DNA of 64,000 nucleotides from Erythrobacter mangrovi (GTDB lineage Bacteria; Pseudomonadota; Alphaproteobacteria; Sphingomonadales; Sphingomonadaceae): contig NZ_CP053921.1 in assembly GCF_013260645.1 (NCBI RefSeq), positions 2,839,289 through 2,903,288 of the forward strand, in the 5' to 3' direction. Positions 17,345 through 26,794 of this stretch are shown here, in pieces (position 1 is the stretch's first letter; each line of letters begins with the position of its first letter). The position numbers and the translations under genes were made by a program. The notes under the pieces were generated by a model that made no database searches, was not told the origin of the DNA, and saw only the letters and a program-made list of their open reading frames with translations.

Positions 17345-18052
17345 ATGCTGCGATCCGTTCCAATAGCCTTGGCGGCAATATGTGCCGTTTCCGCCACACC
17401 GGCGGTGCCTGCAGCGATTCGGATCGCTGAACCCGACCTGGATCCCGCGCGCGCAATCGGTCGCATTGTCTGCCAGCAAGCTAAACACCGCTTCGTCAGC
17501 ACCGCGGTGCTGGTCCGCGATACGCGGACCCTGCTTGCCGCAGGCCACTTCAACTCGGACGATCTCGCGGCCCGGCACTTGCCGATCTCATCCTGCCGGT
17601 TCGAACACCGCTCTGCATCGGGCACGCGGTTTGCCTCTGCATTCACGCTCGTCGAAACGGGCGGGGGCCCTATGGAGCGCAGGCTCACCCCGGCGACGGA
17701 CTGGGCGGTCTTGCGACTGGCTGAGCCCGCCCCCCGCTTCATGCAACCCGTCACGCGCATTTCGGATCCGGAGGAAGCCGTGGCTTCGCCGCTGGAGATG
17801 GCCGCATACGATGATCCCGGCCGGTATGGCTCGGCAGTCTCGCTCGAAGCGTGCAAGGGCTGGCGAGGCGATGCCCGATCCGTCGTTATGCGCCACTCCT
17901 GCCGCACCCGGCCGGGCCAGAGCGGGTCTCCCATCTTCCGCGCAGATCGGAGCGAACTGGAGCTGACTGCGATCCATGTTGGCGCTGGCGAAACCGCCGG
18001 GCGGGCGGTGCTACTCGCCAAATCGCTGCGGAGGGCCCTGCTTTCAACGTGA
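17345..18052 (+). CDS. Exported trypsin-like serine protease
   Basis: The 235-residue product has a signal peptide (MLRSVPIALAAICAVSATPAVPA), which fixes the start; GCGAGG lies upstream. The trypsin-like triad is His68 (LLAAGHF), Asp119 (TDWAVLRL) and Ser193 (RPGQSGSPIF). The short length and the GQSGSP motif resemble V8/S1B-type proteases. It is divergent from the histidine kinase across 234 bases and is followed 52 bases later by a secreted unknown protein. It is the second trypsin-like protease within 10 kb. Substrate unknown. Confidence 0.85.
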   Translation: MLRSVPIALAAICAVSATPAVPAAIRIAEPDLDPARAIGRIVCQQAKHRFVSTAVLVRDTRTLLAAGHFNSDDLAARHLPISSCRFEHRSASGTRFASAFTLVETGGGPMERRLTPATDWAVLRLAEPAPRFMQPVTRISDPEEAVASPLEMAAYDDPGRYGSAVSLEACKGWRGDARSVVMRHSCRTRPGQSGSPIFRADRSELELTAIHVGAGETAGRAVLLAKSLRRALLST

Positions 18053-18104
18053 CTGTCGACCGTCGATTGTTGCCTGCCCTGAATTCTTGTGAGAAAACGC
18101 TGCC

Positions 18105-18608
18105 ATGACGCGATTGAGATCCGCTGCAATTGCCGCGCTGTGCTGCCTGGTCGCGGCTGGTATCCCCGCGTCCACTTCGCTCGCGAGCGGGACTGGGGCG
18201 GGGGCCGATGGCGGGCCGCAGCATGAGGGGACGGTGGGCGCCACACCCAAGGCCAAGCGGCCACGCGTGGGGTCCGACGTCAACGGCGCCCTGCCGCCGC
18301 CCGAGGCATGGAACTGCGACCAGATCGCTGGCGAGTACCGGGACTGGCTGGATCAGGGCAACAAGGCGGGCGACTGGAAGTATGTCGGCCCGGTCTATGT
18401 CCATGTCGAGGACGGGGGCGAATACGACTGGGGCGATTGGATCGACTGGGCCAATGGCAACGGCTGCGCCGGCGGGGCGTTCATCAGGCCCGAAGTGCTG
18501 CCCGGGGTCGTGCTGGCACCTGGGCTGGTTGGCGGCCTGATCACGGCTGCGGGCGCGGGTGGCCTGATCGGCGCGCAGGCCGGCTCCGGCCCGCGGAGCC
18601 CTGGCTGA
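18105..18608 (+). CDS. Secreted hypothetical protein
   Basis: The 167-residue product has an N-terminal signal peptide (about 1-27, ending TSLAS), a middle segment rich in Trp, Asp and Gly (YVHVEDGGEYDWGDWIDWAN) with two cysteines (NCDQ and NGCAGG), and a C-terminal glycine-rich hydrophobic stretch (LVGGLITAAGAGGLIGA) that could enter a membrane. No family recognised. It lies downstream of the small protease gene and could be its target or partner. A terminator follows. Confidence 0.7.
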   Translation: MTRLRSAAIAALCCLVAAGIPASTSLASGTGAGADGGPQHEGTVGATPKAKRPRVGSDVNGALPPPEAWNCDQIAGEYRDWLDQGNKAGDWKYVGPVYVHVEDGGEYDWGDWIDWANGNGCAGGAFIRPEVLPGVVLAPGLVGGLITAAGAGGLIGAQAGSGPRSPG

Positions 18609-18636
18609 AGCTCGGTCAATCCGACCATGGAATGCG

Positions 18637-18662
18637 AAGGGCGGCCCGCGAGCCGCCCTTTT
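18637..18662 (+). terminator. Rho-independent terminator
   Basis: AAGGGCGGC and GCCGCCCTT form a nine-base stem with a six-base loop, followed by TTCC so that four Ts run through the stem end. It lies 28 bases after the stop of the secreted protein gene and just before the convergent cysNC end. Confidence 0.75.
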
Positions 18663-18668
18663 CCTTGG

Positions 18669-20576
18669 TCACTTCAGGGGCAGGATTTGCCGAATGATAA
18701 AGTCGGCTGCCTCTTCCGCGGTCATCTCGACCGTATTGACCCGGATTTCCGGATCTTCAGGCGCTTCATAGGGGCTGTCGATACCGGTGAAGTTCTTCAG
18801 CTTGCCGTCGCGGGCCTTCTTGTAGAGGCCCTTCACGTCGCGCGCCTCGGCCACTTCGAGCGGGGTGTCGACGTGGATCTCGATGAACTCGCCGTCGCCG
18901 ATCATGTCGCGCACCAGCTGGCGGTCCGCCCGGAAGGGGCTGATGAAAGCGGTCAGCACGATCAGGCCCGCATCGGTCATCAGCTTGCACACCTCGCCGA
19001 TGCGGCGGATGTTCTCGATCCGGTCGCTCTCGGTGAAGCCCAAGTCCTTGTTGAGCCCGTGGCGGACGTTGTCGCCGTCGAGCAGGAAGGTGTGGCGATT
19101 CATGATCGCCAGCTTCTTCTCGACTTCGTTGGCGATGGTCGACTTGCCCGATCCCGACAGGCCGGTGAACCACAGTACGCGCGGCGTCTGGTTTTTCATC
19201 GCGGCGTGATGCTCGCGGGTGATGTCGGTCGCCTGCCAGTGGACGTTCTGGCTGCGGCGCAGGCTGAAGTGCAGCATCCCGGCACCGACGGTGTGGTTGG
19301 TGATCTTGTCGATCAGGATGAATCCGCCGAGCGTGCGATTGTCGACGTAGGGATCGAACACCACGCGCTTGTCGGTGGTGATTTCGCACACGCCGATCTG
19401 GTTGAGATGGAGCGTCTGCGAAGCGAGATGTTCCATCGTATTGACGTCGATCTCGTACTTCGGATGGGCCACCGTCACGCTGACGGTCTGCGTGCCCAGC
19501 TTGAGCCAATAGGCGCGGCCGACGACCAGCGGCTCGTCGTCCATCCACACGATGGTGGTCTCGAACTGGTCGGCCACTTCGGGCGGGCTGTCGGCCGAAG
19601 CGAGCACGTCGCCGCGCGAGCAGTCGATCTCGTCATCGAGGCAGATCGTCACCGACTGGCCGGCGATGCCTTCATCGAGATCGCCGTCCATCACCACGAC
19701 CGACTTGACGGTGCTGACTTTGCCCGAAGGCAACGATCGGACCCGGTCGCCGGGCTTGACCGTGCCGCTGGCGATGAGTCCGGAGAAACCGCGGAAGTCG
19801 AGGTTGGGGCGGTTGACCCATTGCACCGGCATGCGGAATGACTTCTCGGCATCGCCCGCGGCGTTGATCTCGACTTGTTCGAGGTGGTCGACCAGTGTTG
19901 GACCCTGGTACCACGGGGTCTTGGCCGAGTGAGTGGTGATGTTGTCGCCCTTGAAACCCGAGATCGGGATCGCGGTGTAACCCTCGATGCCGATGCTTTC
20001 GGCGAAATGCGCGTAATCGGCGACGATCGCGTCGAATTTGGCCTGATCGTAATCGATCAGGTCCATCTTGTTGACCGCCAGCACCAGATTGCGGATGCCG
20101 AGCTGGTGGCACAGGAAGCTGTGCCGCTTGGTCTGCACCAGCACGCCCTTGCGTGCGTCGATCAGGATCACCGCGAGGTCAGCGGTCGATGCGCCGGTGA
20201 CCATGTTGCGGGTGTACTGTTCGTGTCCCGGGCAGTCGGCGACGATAAACTTGCGCTTCTCGGTCGCGAAAAAACGATAGGCGACGTCGATCGTGATGCC
20301 CTGCTCGCGTTCAGCGGCGAGGCCGTCGACCAGCAGAGCGAAGTCGATCTCCTGCCCCTGCGTGCCGACCTTCTTGCTGTCGCTTTCCAGTGCGGCAAGC
20401 TGGTCTTCGAAGATCATCTTGGAATCGTAGAGCAAGCGGCCGATCAGGGTCGACTTGCCGTCATCCACGCTGCCGCAGGTGATGAAGCGCAGCATCGACT
20501 TGTTCTGGTGCTGCTCGAGATAGGCTTCGATGTCCTCGGCGATCAGCGCGTCGGTCTGGTAAACCTGCTCGGTCAT
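18669..20576 (-). CDS. cysNC: Bifunctional sulfate adenylyltransferase large subunit / APS kinase
   Basis: The 635-residue fusion joins the CysN GTPase (about 1-440) to the CysC adenylylsulfate kinase (about 445-635). With CysD it makes APS from sulfate and ATP, driven by GTP hydrolysis, then phosphorylates it to PAPS. CysN shows the P-loop [20 protein letters not shown] and NKMDL. CysC shows the P-loop GLSGSGKST and the [10 protein letters not shown] motif. The ATG overlaps the cysD stop by one base (TGATG), so translation is coupled. Alternative upstream frame sequence is cysD in another frame and is not coding here. Confidence 0.95.
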   Translation of the reverse strand: MTEQVYQTDALIAEDIEAYLEQHQNKSMLRFITCGSVDDGKSTLIGRLLYDSKMIFEDQLAALESDSKKVGTQGQEIDFALLVDGLAAEREQGITIDVAYRFFATEKRKFIVADCPGHEQYTRNMVTGASTADLAVILIDARKGVLVQTKRHSFLCHQLGIRNLVLAVNKMDLIDYDQAKFDAIVADYAHFAESIGIEGYTAIPISGFKGDNITTHSAKTPWYQGPTLVDHLEQVEINAAGDAEKSFRMPVQWVNRPNLDFRGFSGLIASGTVKPGDRVRSLPSGKVSTVKSVVVMDGDLDEGIAGQSVTICLDDEIDCSRGDVLASADSPPEVADQFETTIVWMDDEPLVVGRAYWLKLGTQTVSVTVAHPKYEIDVNTMEHLASQTLHLNQIGVCEITTDKRVVFDPYVDNRTLGGFILIDKITNHTVGAGMLHFSLRRSQNVHWQATDITREHHAAMKNQTPRVLWFTGLSGSGKSTIANEVEKKLAIMNRHTFLLDGDNVRHGLNKDLGFTESDRIENIRRIGEVCKLMTDAGLIVLTAFISPFRADRQLVRDMIGDGEFIEIHVDTPLEVAEARDVKGLYKKARDGKLKNFTGIDSPYEAPEDPEIRVNTVEMTAEEAADFIIRQILPLK

Positions 20577-21496
20577 CAGAAGTACCCCTCCTGCTTCTTC
20601 TTCTCCATCGAGGCATCGCCGGCGTCCTTGTCGATCACGCGGCCCTGGCGTTCGCTGGTGGTGGTGAGGAGCATCTCCTGCACCACATCGGCGAGAGTCG
20701 CCGCCTCGCTCTCGACCGCACCGGTCAGCGGGAAGCATCCCAGCGTGCGGAAGCGGATCGACTTTTCGGTGATTTCGGGGCGCTTGCCCATGACCTTCTC
20801 GAGCCGTTCGATATCGTCGGCCATGAACAGTCCGCCTTCATGCTCGAAGGTCGGTCGCTTGGCGCTGAAATAGAGCGGCACGATCTCGATGTTCTCGGCC
20901 ATGATGTATTGCCAGATGTCGAGCTCGGTCCAGTTCGAGATCGGGAAGACGCGGATGCTCTCGCCCTTCTTCTTGCGGGCGTTGTAGAGGTTCCACAGCT
21001 CGGGGCGCTGGTTCTTCGGGTCCCATCCGTGGCTGGCGGTACGGAAGGAGAAGATGCGTTCCTTGGCGCGGCTCTTCTCCTCGTCGCGGCGGGCGCCGCC
21101 GAAGGCCGCGTCGAAGCCGTATTTGTCGAGCGCCTGCTTGAGCCCTTCGGTCTTCCACATGTCAGTGTGCAGCGGGCCGTGATCGAACGGGTTGATCCCG
21201 CGCTCCATGGCCTCGGGGTTATGGTAGACGAGCAGTTCCATTCCCGCGTCGCGCGCGCTCTTCTCGCGCAGCGCATACATGTCCTTGAACTTCCAGGTCG
21301 TGTCGACGTGCAGCAGCGGGAAGGGCGGGGGCGACGGGAAGAAGGCCTTCTTTGCCAGGTGCAGCATCACCGCGCTGTCCTTGCCGATCGAATAGAGCAT
21401 CACCGGCTTTTCCGCCTCGGCGACCACTTCGCGCATGATGTGGATCGCTTCCGCCTCGAGGCGCTGGAGATGGGTAAGGGTCTTGGCGTCGCTCAT
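20576..21496 (-). CDS. cysD: Sulfate adenylyltransferase small subunit
   Basis: The PP-loop ATP pyrophosphatase subunit that forms APS with CysN in assimilatory sulfate activation. The 306-residue product has the PP-loop [14 protein letters not shown] at about 34-47, [12 protein letters not shown] and the conserved [20 protein letters not shown] region. The ATG at 21496 has an AAGGAG site five bases upstream. It starts the cysD-cysNC operon and is divergent from the LuxR-type gene; an 18-bp palindrome lies between them. Confidence 0.96.
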   Translation of the reverse strand: MSDAKTLTHLQRLEAEAIHIMREVVAEAEKPVMLYSIGKDSAVMLHLAKKAFFPSPPPFPLLHVDTTWKFKDMYALREKSARDAGMELLVYHNPEAMERGINPFDHGPLHTDMWKTEGLKQALDKYGFDAAFGGARRDEEKSRAKERIFSFRTASHGWDPKNQRPELWNLYNARKKKGESIRVFPISNWTELDIWQYIMAENIEIVPLYFSAKRPTFEHEGGLFMADDIERLEKVMGKRPEITEKSIRFRTLGCFPLTGAVESEAATLADVVQEMLLTTTSERQGRVIDKDAGDASMEKKKQEGYF

Positions 21497-21544
21497 CGGA
21501 ACTCCTTTTCGACCGATCGAGATAGTGCGAGCGCATCCTGGTGG

Positions 21545-21562
21545 ACCTCCCATATGGGAGGT
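21545..21562. promoter_or_regulatory. Perfect 18-bp palindrome, candidate operator
   Basis: ACCTCCCATATGGGAGGT is a perfect dyad with no spacer. It lies in the 80-base gap between divergent cysD and the LuxR-type regulator gene, 15 bases before the regulator ATG and about 50 bases before cysD. Its placement suggests autoregulation of the regulator and possibly control of sulfate activation. Confidence 0.65.
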
Positions 21563-21576
21563 GGTATCCTGCTGAC

Positions 21577-22605
21577 ATGCGCATTCCCAACCTTGGAGAG
21601 ACCGAACTCCTCCTGCCGCTCCACGGTGGGATGTTCGAACAGCCGATGTGGCAAACTTTTCTTCGTCGCTTGAAACGCGTGGCAGGCGGGGACCTAGCCA
21701 TGCTTTCCCTGCGCACGCCCGGATCGCGCGACGAGCTGATCCTCAGCGATGGCGAACCCGGCGATGTTGCGCGGCTGCTGGGCGATACCATGCGCGAAGG
21801 GCGGACCTATGCGCTCGACGAACTGGTCGAGGGCAGGGCCGGTGGCGCCTACCCGGCGGACCTGCGCGCGATCCGGCTGCGCGATCCCGGCGGGCTCGAG
21901 GCCTGGCTGGCGCTTGGTGCGGACACGCCGCTCGAGGCCGAACATTCGAGCCTGCTCACGGCGCTCGCGCCGCACTTGCGCGTGGCGCTGAATGTCCTGG
22001 CCTCGCTCGAACGCGAGAAGGCCCGGGCCTCGATGAGCGCAGACGCCTTCCGGCGAATGAACTTCGGCTGGATTGCGGTCGATGAGCGCAGCCGGATCGT
22101 CGACTGCGATCCGCAGGCCGAACGCTTCCTCGAACGCTCGGGTTCGCTGCGTCGCGGGCCCTATGACCGCCTGGTGCCCTCGTCCCCCGGGGTCGATCGC
22201 CAATTGACCGCACTGGTGCGCGACTTCGCGGCCGATCAGCGCGACCGGCCACACGCGCTCAACCTCAGCCGCGATCCGTGGATCGACGTGCTTGTCTCAC
22301 CTATGCACCTCGAATCGCTCACCGGCGACAGTCGCGCGGTTGCGGTGATCTATCTGCGCGGTGACCGGTCATCGAGCGCCGACCGGCACGAGCAACTGGT
22401 CGACCTGTTTGACCTGACTCCGGCTGAAGCACGGCTGGCATGGTCCTTGTCCCAAGGGCTTTCGATCGCCGAGGCGGCCGAAAATCATGGCCTGACGCTC
22501 GAGACGGCGCGCTATTATTCGAAGCGGATCTACGCCAAGACCGGCGCGCGCGGGCAGGTCGATCTGGTGCGCAATATCCTCACCGGCGTGCTGGCGCTAG
22601 CATAG
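21577..22605 (+). CDS. LuxR-type HTH transcriptional regulator
   Basis: The 342-residue protein has a C-terminal LuxR-like helix-turn-helix at about 275-335 ([20 protein letters not shown], then [17 protein letters not shown]) and an N-terminal region without a strong family signature; residues 160-260 look like a degenerate PAS fold ([22 protein letters not shown]). There is no receiver domain, so it is not a typical response regulator. The ATG at 21577 was chosen over a GTG at 21541 that would run through the palindrome. Divergence from cysD suggests a link with sulfur metabolism but does not prove it. Confidence 0.82.
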   Translation: MRIPNLGETELLLPLHGGMFEQPMWQTFLRRLKRVAGGDLAMLSLRTPGSRDELILSDGEPGDVARLLGDTMREGRTYALDELVEGRAGGAYPADLRAIRLRDPGGLEAWLALGADTPLEAEHSSLLTALAPHLRVALNVLASLEREKARASMSADAFRRMNFGWIAVDERSRIVDCDPQAERFLERSGSLRRGPYDRLVPSSPGVDRQLTALVRDFAADQRDRPHALNLSRDPWIDVLVSPMHLESLTGDSRAVAVIYLRGDRSSSADRHEQLVDLFDLTPAEARLAWSLSQGLSIAEAAENHGLTLETARYYSKRIYAKTGARGQVDLVRNILTGVLALA

Positions 22606-22689
22606 CTTTCCTACAGGCTGACAGTCGCGCTAGGGCCGGGGCCGCTCTTTCTCCTGTTGCATCTCCCACACCACCCCCCCTCTGAAAAA

Positions 22690-22799
22690 CGGGTAATGTG
22701 TCGCCTTCGGCCCGAGGCTGGCCAATAACGCGCTGTAAAGAAGGTCAATTTCTCCGCCGAGCAAAGGCGACACCGAGTCGCCTTTGTCGCCTTAGTCGA
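22690..22799 (-). repeat. 110-bp GGCGAC element, copy 1
   Basis: On the minus strand it starts with a 39-base block that differs by one base from the copy at 48807-48845. That block contains a nine-base stem, AAAGGCGAC-TCGGT-GTCGCCTTT. After about 45 variable bases it ends with a second GGCGACAC motif between CGGG and CCCG. The acyl-CoA dehydrogenase stop codon (22792-22794) lies inside the block, so the element is the 3' end of that transcript. Both copies are exactly 110 bases long. Confidence 0.8.
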
Positions 22800-23538
22800 C
22801 GCGGGTTGGATCGGTCCGGGCAGTCAGGTCAGGCCAGAAGGCCTCGGAACCGCGCGCTACCACCAACTCGCCGAGTACGCGGCTCCAATGCGCATCGTTG
22901 CCGAACTCGCTGCGCCATTGCCAAAGCCGCTTGGTCAGTTCGTGAAGCCCATATTCTTCGGTGAAGCCGATAGCACCATGGACCTGATGCGCGACGGTCG
23001 AGCCCACGCCTACTGCGCGGTTGGCGCGCAGTTTGGCGGCGGCCACTTCGAAGGTCGCATCGCCGCGGTCGAGTGCCTGAGCCGCGCCCATCGCCGCGCA
23101 ATTGGCGGCTGCGGCCTCGCAGGCGAAGGTGGCGAGGCTTTGCTGGACCGCCTGGAACTTGCCCAGCGGGCGGCCGAACTGCTGGCGCTCGTTGACATAG
23201 CCGACTGCTATCGCCAGCGCCGCGTCGAGCGCTCCGGCGATCTGCGCGCCGCGGGCGAAGGCGCACAGCAGGAAATGCTCCTGGCTGCCCTCCTGTGCGC
23301 GCCCGGCAATGATCGCTTCAGGCAGAGGCAGGGCGAGCGCGTGGTATCCGGCGAGGCGGAACACCACCAGCGCGTCCTCCCATGTGCCACCGAAGCCGCC
23401 TTCGGTCTCGGGAGCCAGTAGCAGCGGCAGGCCGAGCTCTTCGATCCGCGCCCAGTCGCGTTCCATGGTGGCGCTCGAGCTGAGTTCGGCGAACAGCGGA
23501 TCGGCCATTTCGGCCAGCATGCGGCGGGTGTCACTCAT
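22792..23538 (-). CDS. Acyl-CoA dehydrogenase-like protein lacking the middle domain
   Basis: The 248-residue product has a helical N-terminal part (IEELGLPLLLAPETEGGFGG) and an acyl-CoA dehydrogenase C-terminal helical domain (VGYVNERQQFGRPLGKFQAVQ, AHQVHGAIGFTEEYGLHELTKR). The beta-sheet middle domain that normally separates them, about 100 residues, is missing: the sequence passes from LPEAIIAGRAQEG almost straight to the C-terminal helices. Family members are usually 330-400 residues. It overlaps the upstream full-length dehydrogenase gene by four bases and may be the partner in a heteromer, as in steroid-type FadE pairs. The last codons and stop come from a repeat element. Confidence 0.75.
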   Translation of the reverse strand: MSDTRRMLAEMADPLFAELSSSATMERDWARIEELGLPLLLAPETEGGFGGTWEDALVVFRLAGYHALALPLPEAIIAGRAQEGSQEHFLLCAFARGAQIAGALDAALAIAVGYVNERQQFGRPLGKFQAVQQSLATFACEAAAANCAAMGAAQALDRGDATFEVAAAKLRANRAVGVGSTVAHQVHGAIGFTEEYGLHELTKRLWQWRSEFGNDAHWSRVLGELVVARGSEAFWPDLTARTDPTRVD

Positions 23539-24671
23539 CTCAGGCCAAGTCCCCGTGCGATGATGCCTTTGAGGATTTCGCGCGTCCCTCCACGCAGCGA
23601 GAAGCTGGGCGAGACCTGTAGCAGATAGGCGGTGACGCGGGCGAGCGCGTCCTCGCCGTTCAGGTCCATCTCCACCACCGCCTGCACCAGCTCGGGGATC
23701 GCCTGTTCGTAGGAATTGCCCAGGTCTTTGACGATAGTCGCTTCGAGTGCGGGGTCCTCGCCACGCGCCAGCTTGGCAGCGACCGAAGCACTCATCAGCC
23801 GCAACGTCCATGCCTCAGCCGCGAGCCGCCCGACAAGTTCGCGTACCGTCTGATCGGGGTGCTTGCCCGCATGGCGGACCAGTTCGGTGAACAGCGCCAT
23901 CGATGACAGGTAACGCTCGGGCCCCGAGCGCTCGAGCGACAGCTCGGCGGTCGCCTGCTTCCACCCATTGCCCTCTTCCCCGAGCAGCGCGGTTGCGGGC
24001 AGGCGCACGTCTTCGAAGAACACCTCGTTGAATTCATGCGCACCGGTCAGGTCGATGATCGGCTTCACCGTCACGCCCGGAGCGTCCATCGGGATGACGA
24101 ATTGCGACAGGCCCTGCTGACGCTCGCTGCCCGGTTCGGAGCGGATCAGCGCGATCATGAAATGCGCGACATGCGCGCCGGTGGTCCAAACCTTCTGGCC
24201 GTTGATGACCCAGTCATCGCCGTCACGCCGTGCCGAGGTCCGCACAGAGGCAAGATCGGAACCCGAATTGGGTTCGCTGAGACCGATGCAGGCGAAAGCC
24301 TCGCCCCGCGCAATCGCGGGCACCCAGCGACGCTTCAGCTCCTCATTGCCCATGCGCAGCAACAAGGGCCCGCTCTGGCGGTCGGCAATCCAGTGCGCGC
24401 CGACCGGCGCACCCGCCGCCAGCAGTTCCTCGATCACCACGTAGCGCTCGATCTGGCTGCGTTCGTGCCCGCCGTATTCCCTGGGCCAGGTCATGCCCAG
24501 CAGCCCGGCCTCTCCCAGCCTGCGGCTGAAGGCCGGATCGGCCTTGGTCCAGCAATTGGCGCGACGGACCGGGTCGCGCTCGCCATGCTCGGCGACCAAG
24601 GCACGCACCTGCTCGCGCAAGGCGGTGGCGCTTTCGGGCCAGTCGACGGCCTCTGTAGCGAAGGTCTGCAA
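23535..24671 (-). CDS. Acyl-CoA dehydrogenase
   Basis: A 378-residue flavoenzyme that introduces the alpha-beta double bond into acyl-CoA esters. It has the FAD/substrate segment CIGLSEPNSGSDLASVRT, the middle-domain WVINGQKVWTTGAHVAHFMI and the C-terminal SLRGGTREILKGIIARGLGL. The start is a TTG at 24671 with a GAGGAGA site six bases upstream; no ATG lies close enough. It is coupled by a four-base overlap to the truncated dehydrogenase gene. It is divergent from the aldehyde dehydrogenase gene. Substrate specificity cannot be read from sequence. Confidence 0.88.
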   Translation of the reverse strand: MQTFATEAVDWPESATALREQVRALVAEHGERDPVRRANCWTKADPAFSRRLGEAGLLGMTWPREYGGHERSQIERYVVIEELLAAGAPVGAHWIADRQSGPLLLRMGNEELKRRWVPAIARGEAFACIGLSEPNSGSDLASVRTSARRDGDDWVINGQKVWTTGAHVAHFMIALIRSEPGSERQQGLSQFVIPMDAPGVTVKPIIDLTGAHEFNEVFFEDVRLPATALLGEEGNGWKQATAELSLERSGPERYLSSMALFTELVRHAGKHPDQTVRELVGRLAAEAWTLRLMSASVAAKLARGEDPALEATIVKDLGNSYEQAIPELVQAVVEMDLNGEDALARVTAYLLQVSPSFSLRGGTREILKGIIARGLGLR

Positions 24672-24784
24672 GGCTTCTCCTCTCGCGCCCTCTCTCACCA
24701 ATCTATCGCCGCAGCGCAAGACCCGTTGCATCGAGAAACGAATCCCGACAGTGTATGCCCTATAGCGAGTCCTGGAGGAGAGAG

Positions 24785-26209
24785 ATGATGACCGACTACA
24801 AGAACCTGATCGATGGCGAGATGGTCGACAATGGCCGCTGGATGGAGGTCGTCAATCCCGCCACTGAGGAAGTGTTTGCCCGCGTTCCAGCCTGCGGCAA
24901 GGACGAGCTCGATCGCGCCGTCACCGCTGCGCGCCGCGCCTTCAAGACCTGGCGCAAGACCAGTTCCGAGGAACGCCAGAAGGTGGTCCAGGGGATCGCC
25001 GCCGCGATCAAGGACAATGCGGACGAGCTGTTCCGCCTGCTCACCGCCGAACAGGGCAAGCCGCACCACCAGGCGCAGATGGAAATCTACGGTGCCGCGG
25101 GGCTGGCTGCCGCGCAGTCGACCCTGACGCTGGACGACGTGATCAACCAGGATGACGAGGAGCGCCTCAGCCGCACCCGCCGCGTGCCGGTGGGCGTGGT
25201 CGGCGGGATCGTGCCGTGGAACTTCCCCGTGATGATGGCGATCCAGAAGATCGTCCCCGCGCTGATTTCGGGCTGCACCATCGTGCTCAAGCCATCGCCC
25301 TTCACCCCGCTGACCACGCTGCGCGTGGCCGAGCTGATCAAGGACGTGGTCCCGGCCGGCACGGTCAACATCATTACCGGCGAGGACAGCCTCGGCCCGC
25401 TGATCACCGAGCATCCGGATATCGACAAGGTGACCTTCACCGGTTCGACCGCGACCGGCAAGAAGATCATGGAAGGCGCTTCGAAGGACCTCAAGCGCAT
25501 CACGCTCGAACTCGGCGGCAATGACGCCTCGATCGTGCTGCCCGATGCCGATGTCGAAAAGGTTGCCGAACAGCTGTTCTGGTCGAGCTTCACCAATGCC
25601 GGGCAGATCTGCGTGGCGGCGAAGCGCATCTACATCCACGAGGACATCTACGACGACCTGAGCAAGGCAATCGCCGAATACGCCAAGGGCGTGACCGTGG
25701 GTGACGGATCGCAGCAGGGCACGGGCGTCGGGCCGATCCAGAACAAGAAGCAGTTCGATCGCGTGTGCGAACTGATCCAGGACGCCAAGGACAAGGGCTA
25801 CAAGTTCCTGACCGGCGGCAATGTCGATCCTACGGGCACCGGCTATTACGTGCCGATCACCATCCTCGACAATCCGCCCGAAGACGCGCGGATCGTGGCT
25901 GAGGAACAGTTCGGCCCGGTCATGCCGCTGATGAAGTTCTCGACCGTCGACGAGGTGATCGCGCGGGCCAATAACTCCGACTACGGGCTGGCCGGTGCGG
26001 TCTGGACCAAGGACGTCGACAAGGGCGTCGAGATTGCCGAGCAGCTCGAAACCGGCACGGTGTGGGTCAACGAGTTCCTCCACATCTCGCCGCTGGCCCC
26101 CTTCGGCGGGCACAAGCAGTCGGGCTTCGGTGCGGAATACGGGCTCGATGGCCTCAAGGAATTCACCTACCCGCAGGTGATCACGGTCAAGCGCAACGCG
26201 GCGGTCTGA
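24785..26209 (+). CDS. NAD(P)-dependent aldehyde dehydrogenase
   Basis: A 474-residue aldehyde dehydrogenase that oxidises an aldehyde to its acid. It carries VPWNFPVMM and the cofactor-binding FTGSTATGKKIM, the general base glutamate in LELGGNDASIV and the catalytic cysteine in NAGQICVAAKRIY. The start follows a GGAGGAGAG site; two ATGs lie side by side (24785, 24788). The neighbouring acyl-CoA dehydrogenases suggest a degradation pathway for an aliphatic or aromatic acid, but the aldehyde is unknown. Its end is four bases from that of the convergent MocA-like gene. Confidence 0.9.
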   Translation: MMTDYKNLIDGEMVDNGRWMEVVNPATEEVFARVPACGKDELDRAVTAARRAFKTWRKTSSEERQKVVQGIAAAIKDNADELFRLLTAEQGKPHHQAQMEIYGAAGLAAAQSTLTLDDVINQDDEERLSRTRRVPVGVVGGIVPWNFPVMMAIQKIVPALISGCTIVLKPSPFTPLTTLRVAELIKDVVPAGTVNIITGEDSLGPLITEHPDIDKVTFTGSTATGKKIMEGASKDLKRITLELGGNDASIVLPDADVEKVAEQLFWSSFTNAGQICVAAKRIYIHEDIYDDLSKAIAEYAKGVTVGDGSQQGTGVGPIQNKKQFDRVCELIQDAKDKGYKFLTGGNVDPTGTGYYVPITILDNPPEDARIVAEEQFGPVMPLMKFSTVDEVIARANNSDYGLAGAVWTKDVDKGVEIAEQLETGTVWVNEFLHISPLAPFGGHKQSGFGAEYGLDGLKEFTYPQVITVKRNAAV

Positions 26210-26212
26210 CGC

Positions 26213-26794
26213 CTAACCGAGTGCGCGCAGGGTAGCTTCGTCGTCCACATCGGCGAGGGTGCCCTGCGGCGCCGCGACCAGTTCAGCCGCGCCCAGCAAG
26301 GCGCGAGCACCCTTGTCGCCGCTGGCAAGCACCAGCCGATCGAAATGCGCGCTGCCGAAGACGGCGGGTGGCATCGCAGCCGTGCCATCGGTTGAGGCGA
26401 CCAGCGCCGCTTCTCCCTGTATGCGGGCCTTAGCCAGCAAGGCGACGAAATGGGCATGGGGCACCAGCGGCATGTCGGCGAGTGCGATCAATAGCTGGTC
26501 GATCTTAGCTTCCTTGGCTAACCGCCCCGCGAGGGCGACCGAAGTGCCCATGCCCTGCGCGGCATCGGGGTTCGGGACCGGATTGAAACCCGCCTCCACC
26601 CAGCCGGGAACGCAGGGATGCTCCGGATCGGACACGCTCACCCAGCGGTGGGCGAAAGCGAGCTGCGCCAGGGCGTCGGCGGCATGCAGGCCCAGCATCT
26701 TGCCCCGGAAACCCGCCGCCAGCTTGTCGCCGCCGAACCGGCGCGATTGCCCGGCGGCGAGTAGCGCCACCGCAAGGCGCGGCACCTCACCCAA
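26213..26794 (-). CDS. MocA/MobA-like molybdenum cofactor nucleotidyltransferase
   Basis: A 193-residue NTP-transferase-fold protein, probably molybdenum cofactor cytidylyltransferase, which converts Mo-MPT to MCD for xanthine-oxidase-type enzymes. It has ALLAAGQSRRFGGDKL at residues 9-24 (nucleotide-binding loop) and LLIALADMPLVP (metal-binding Asp). The start appears to be a TTG at 26794 with GAGG six bases upstream, overlapping the XdhC stop by eight bases; a GTG at 26785 is the alternative. As the last gene of the molybdenum hydroxylase operon it should supply that enzyme's cofactor. Confidence 0.85.
   Translation of the reverse strand: MGEVPRLAVALLAAGQSRRFGGDKLAAGFRGKMLGLHAADALAQLAFAHRWVSVSDPEHPCVPGWVEAGFNPVPNPDAAQGMGTSVALAGRLAKEAKIDQLLIALADMPLVPHAHFVALLAKARIQGEAALVASTDGTAAMPPAVFGSAHFDRLVLASGDKGARALLGAAELVAAPQGTLADVDDEATLRALG

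Noticed and set aside
18627..19841. Long open frame of 404 codons on the plus strand
   Set aside because: It lies opposite cysNC, whose motifs are unmistakable; the frame is open only because of high GC content.
22690..22799. CRISPR-like repeat from the GGCGAC motifs
   Set aside because: The motifs are short, closely packed and form a hairpin; there are no regularly spaced unique spacers or cas genes.
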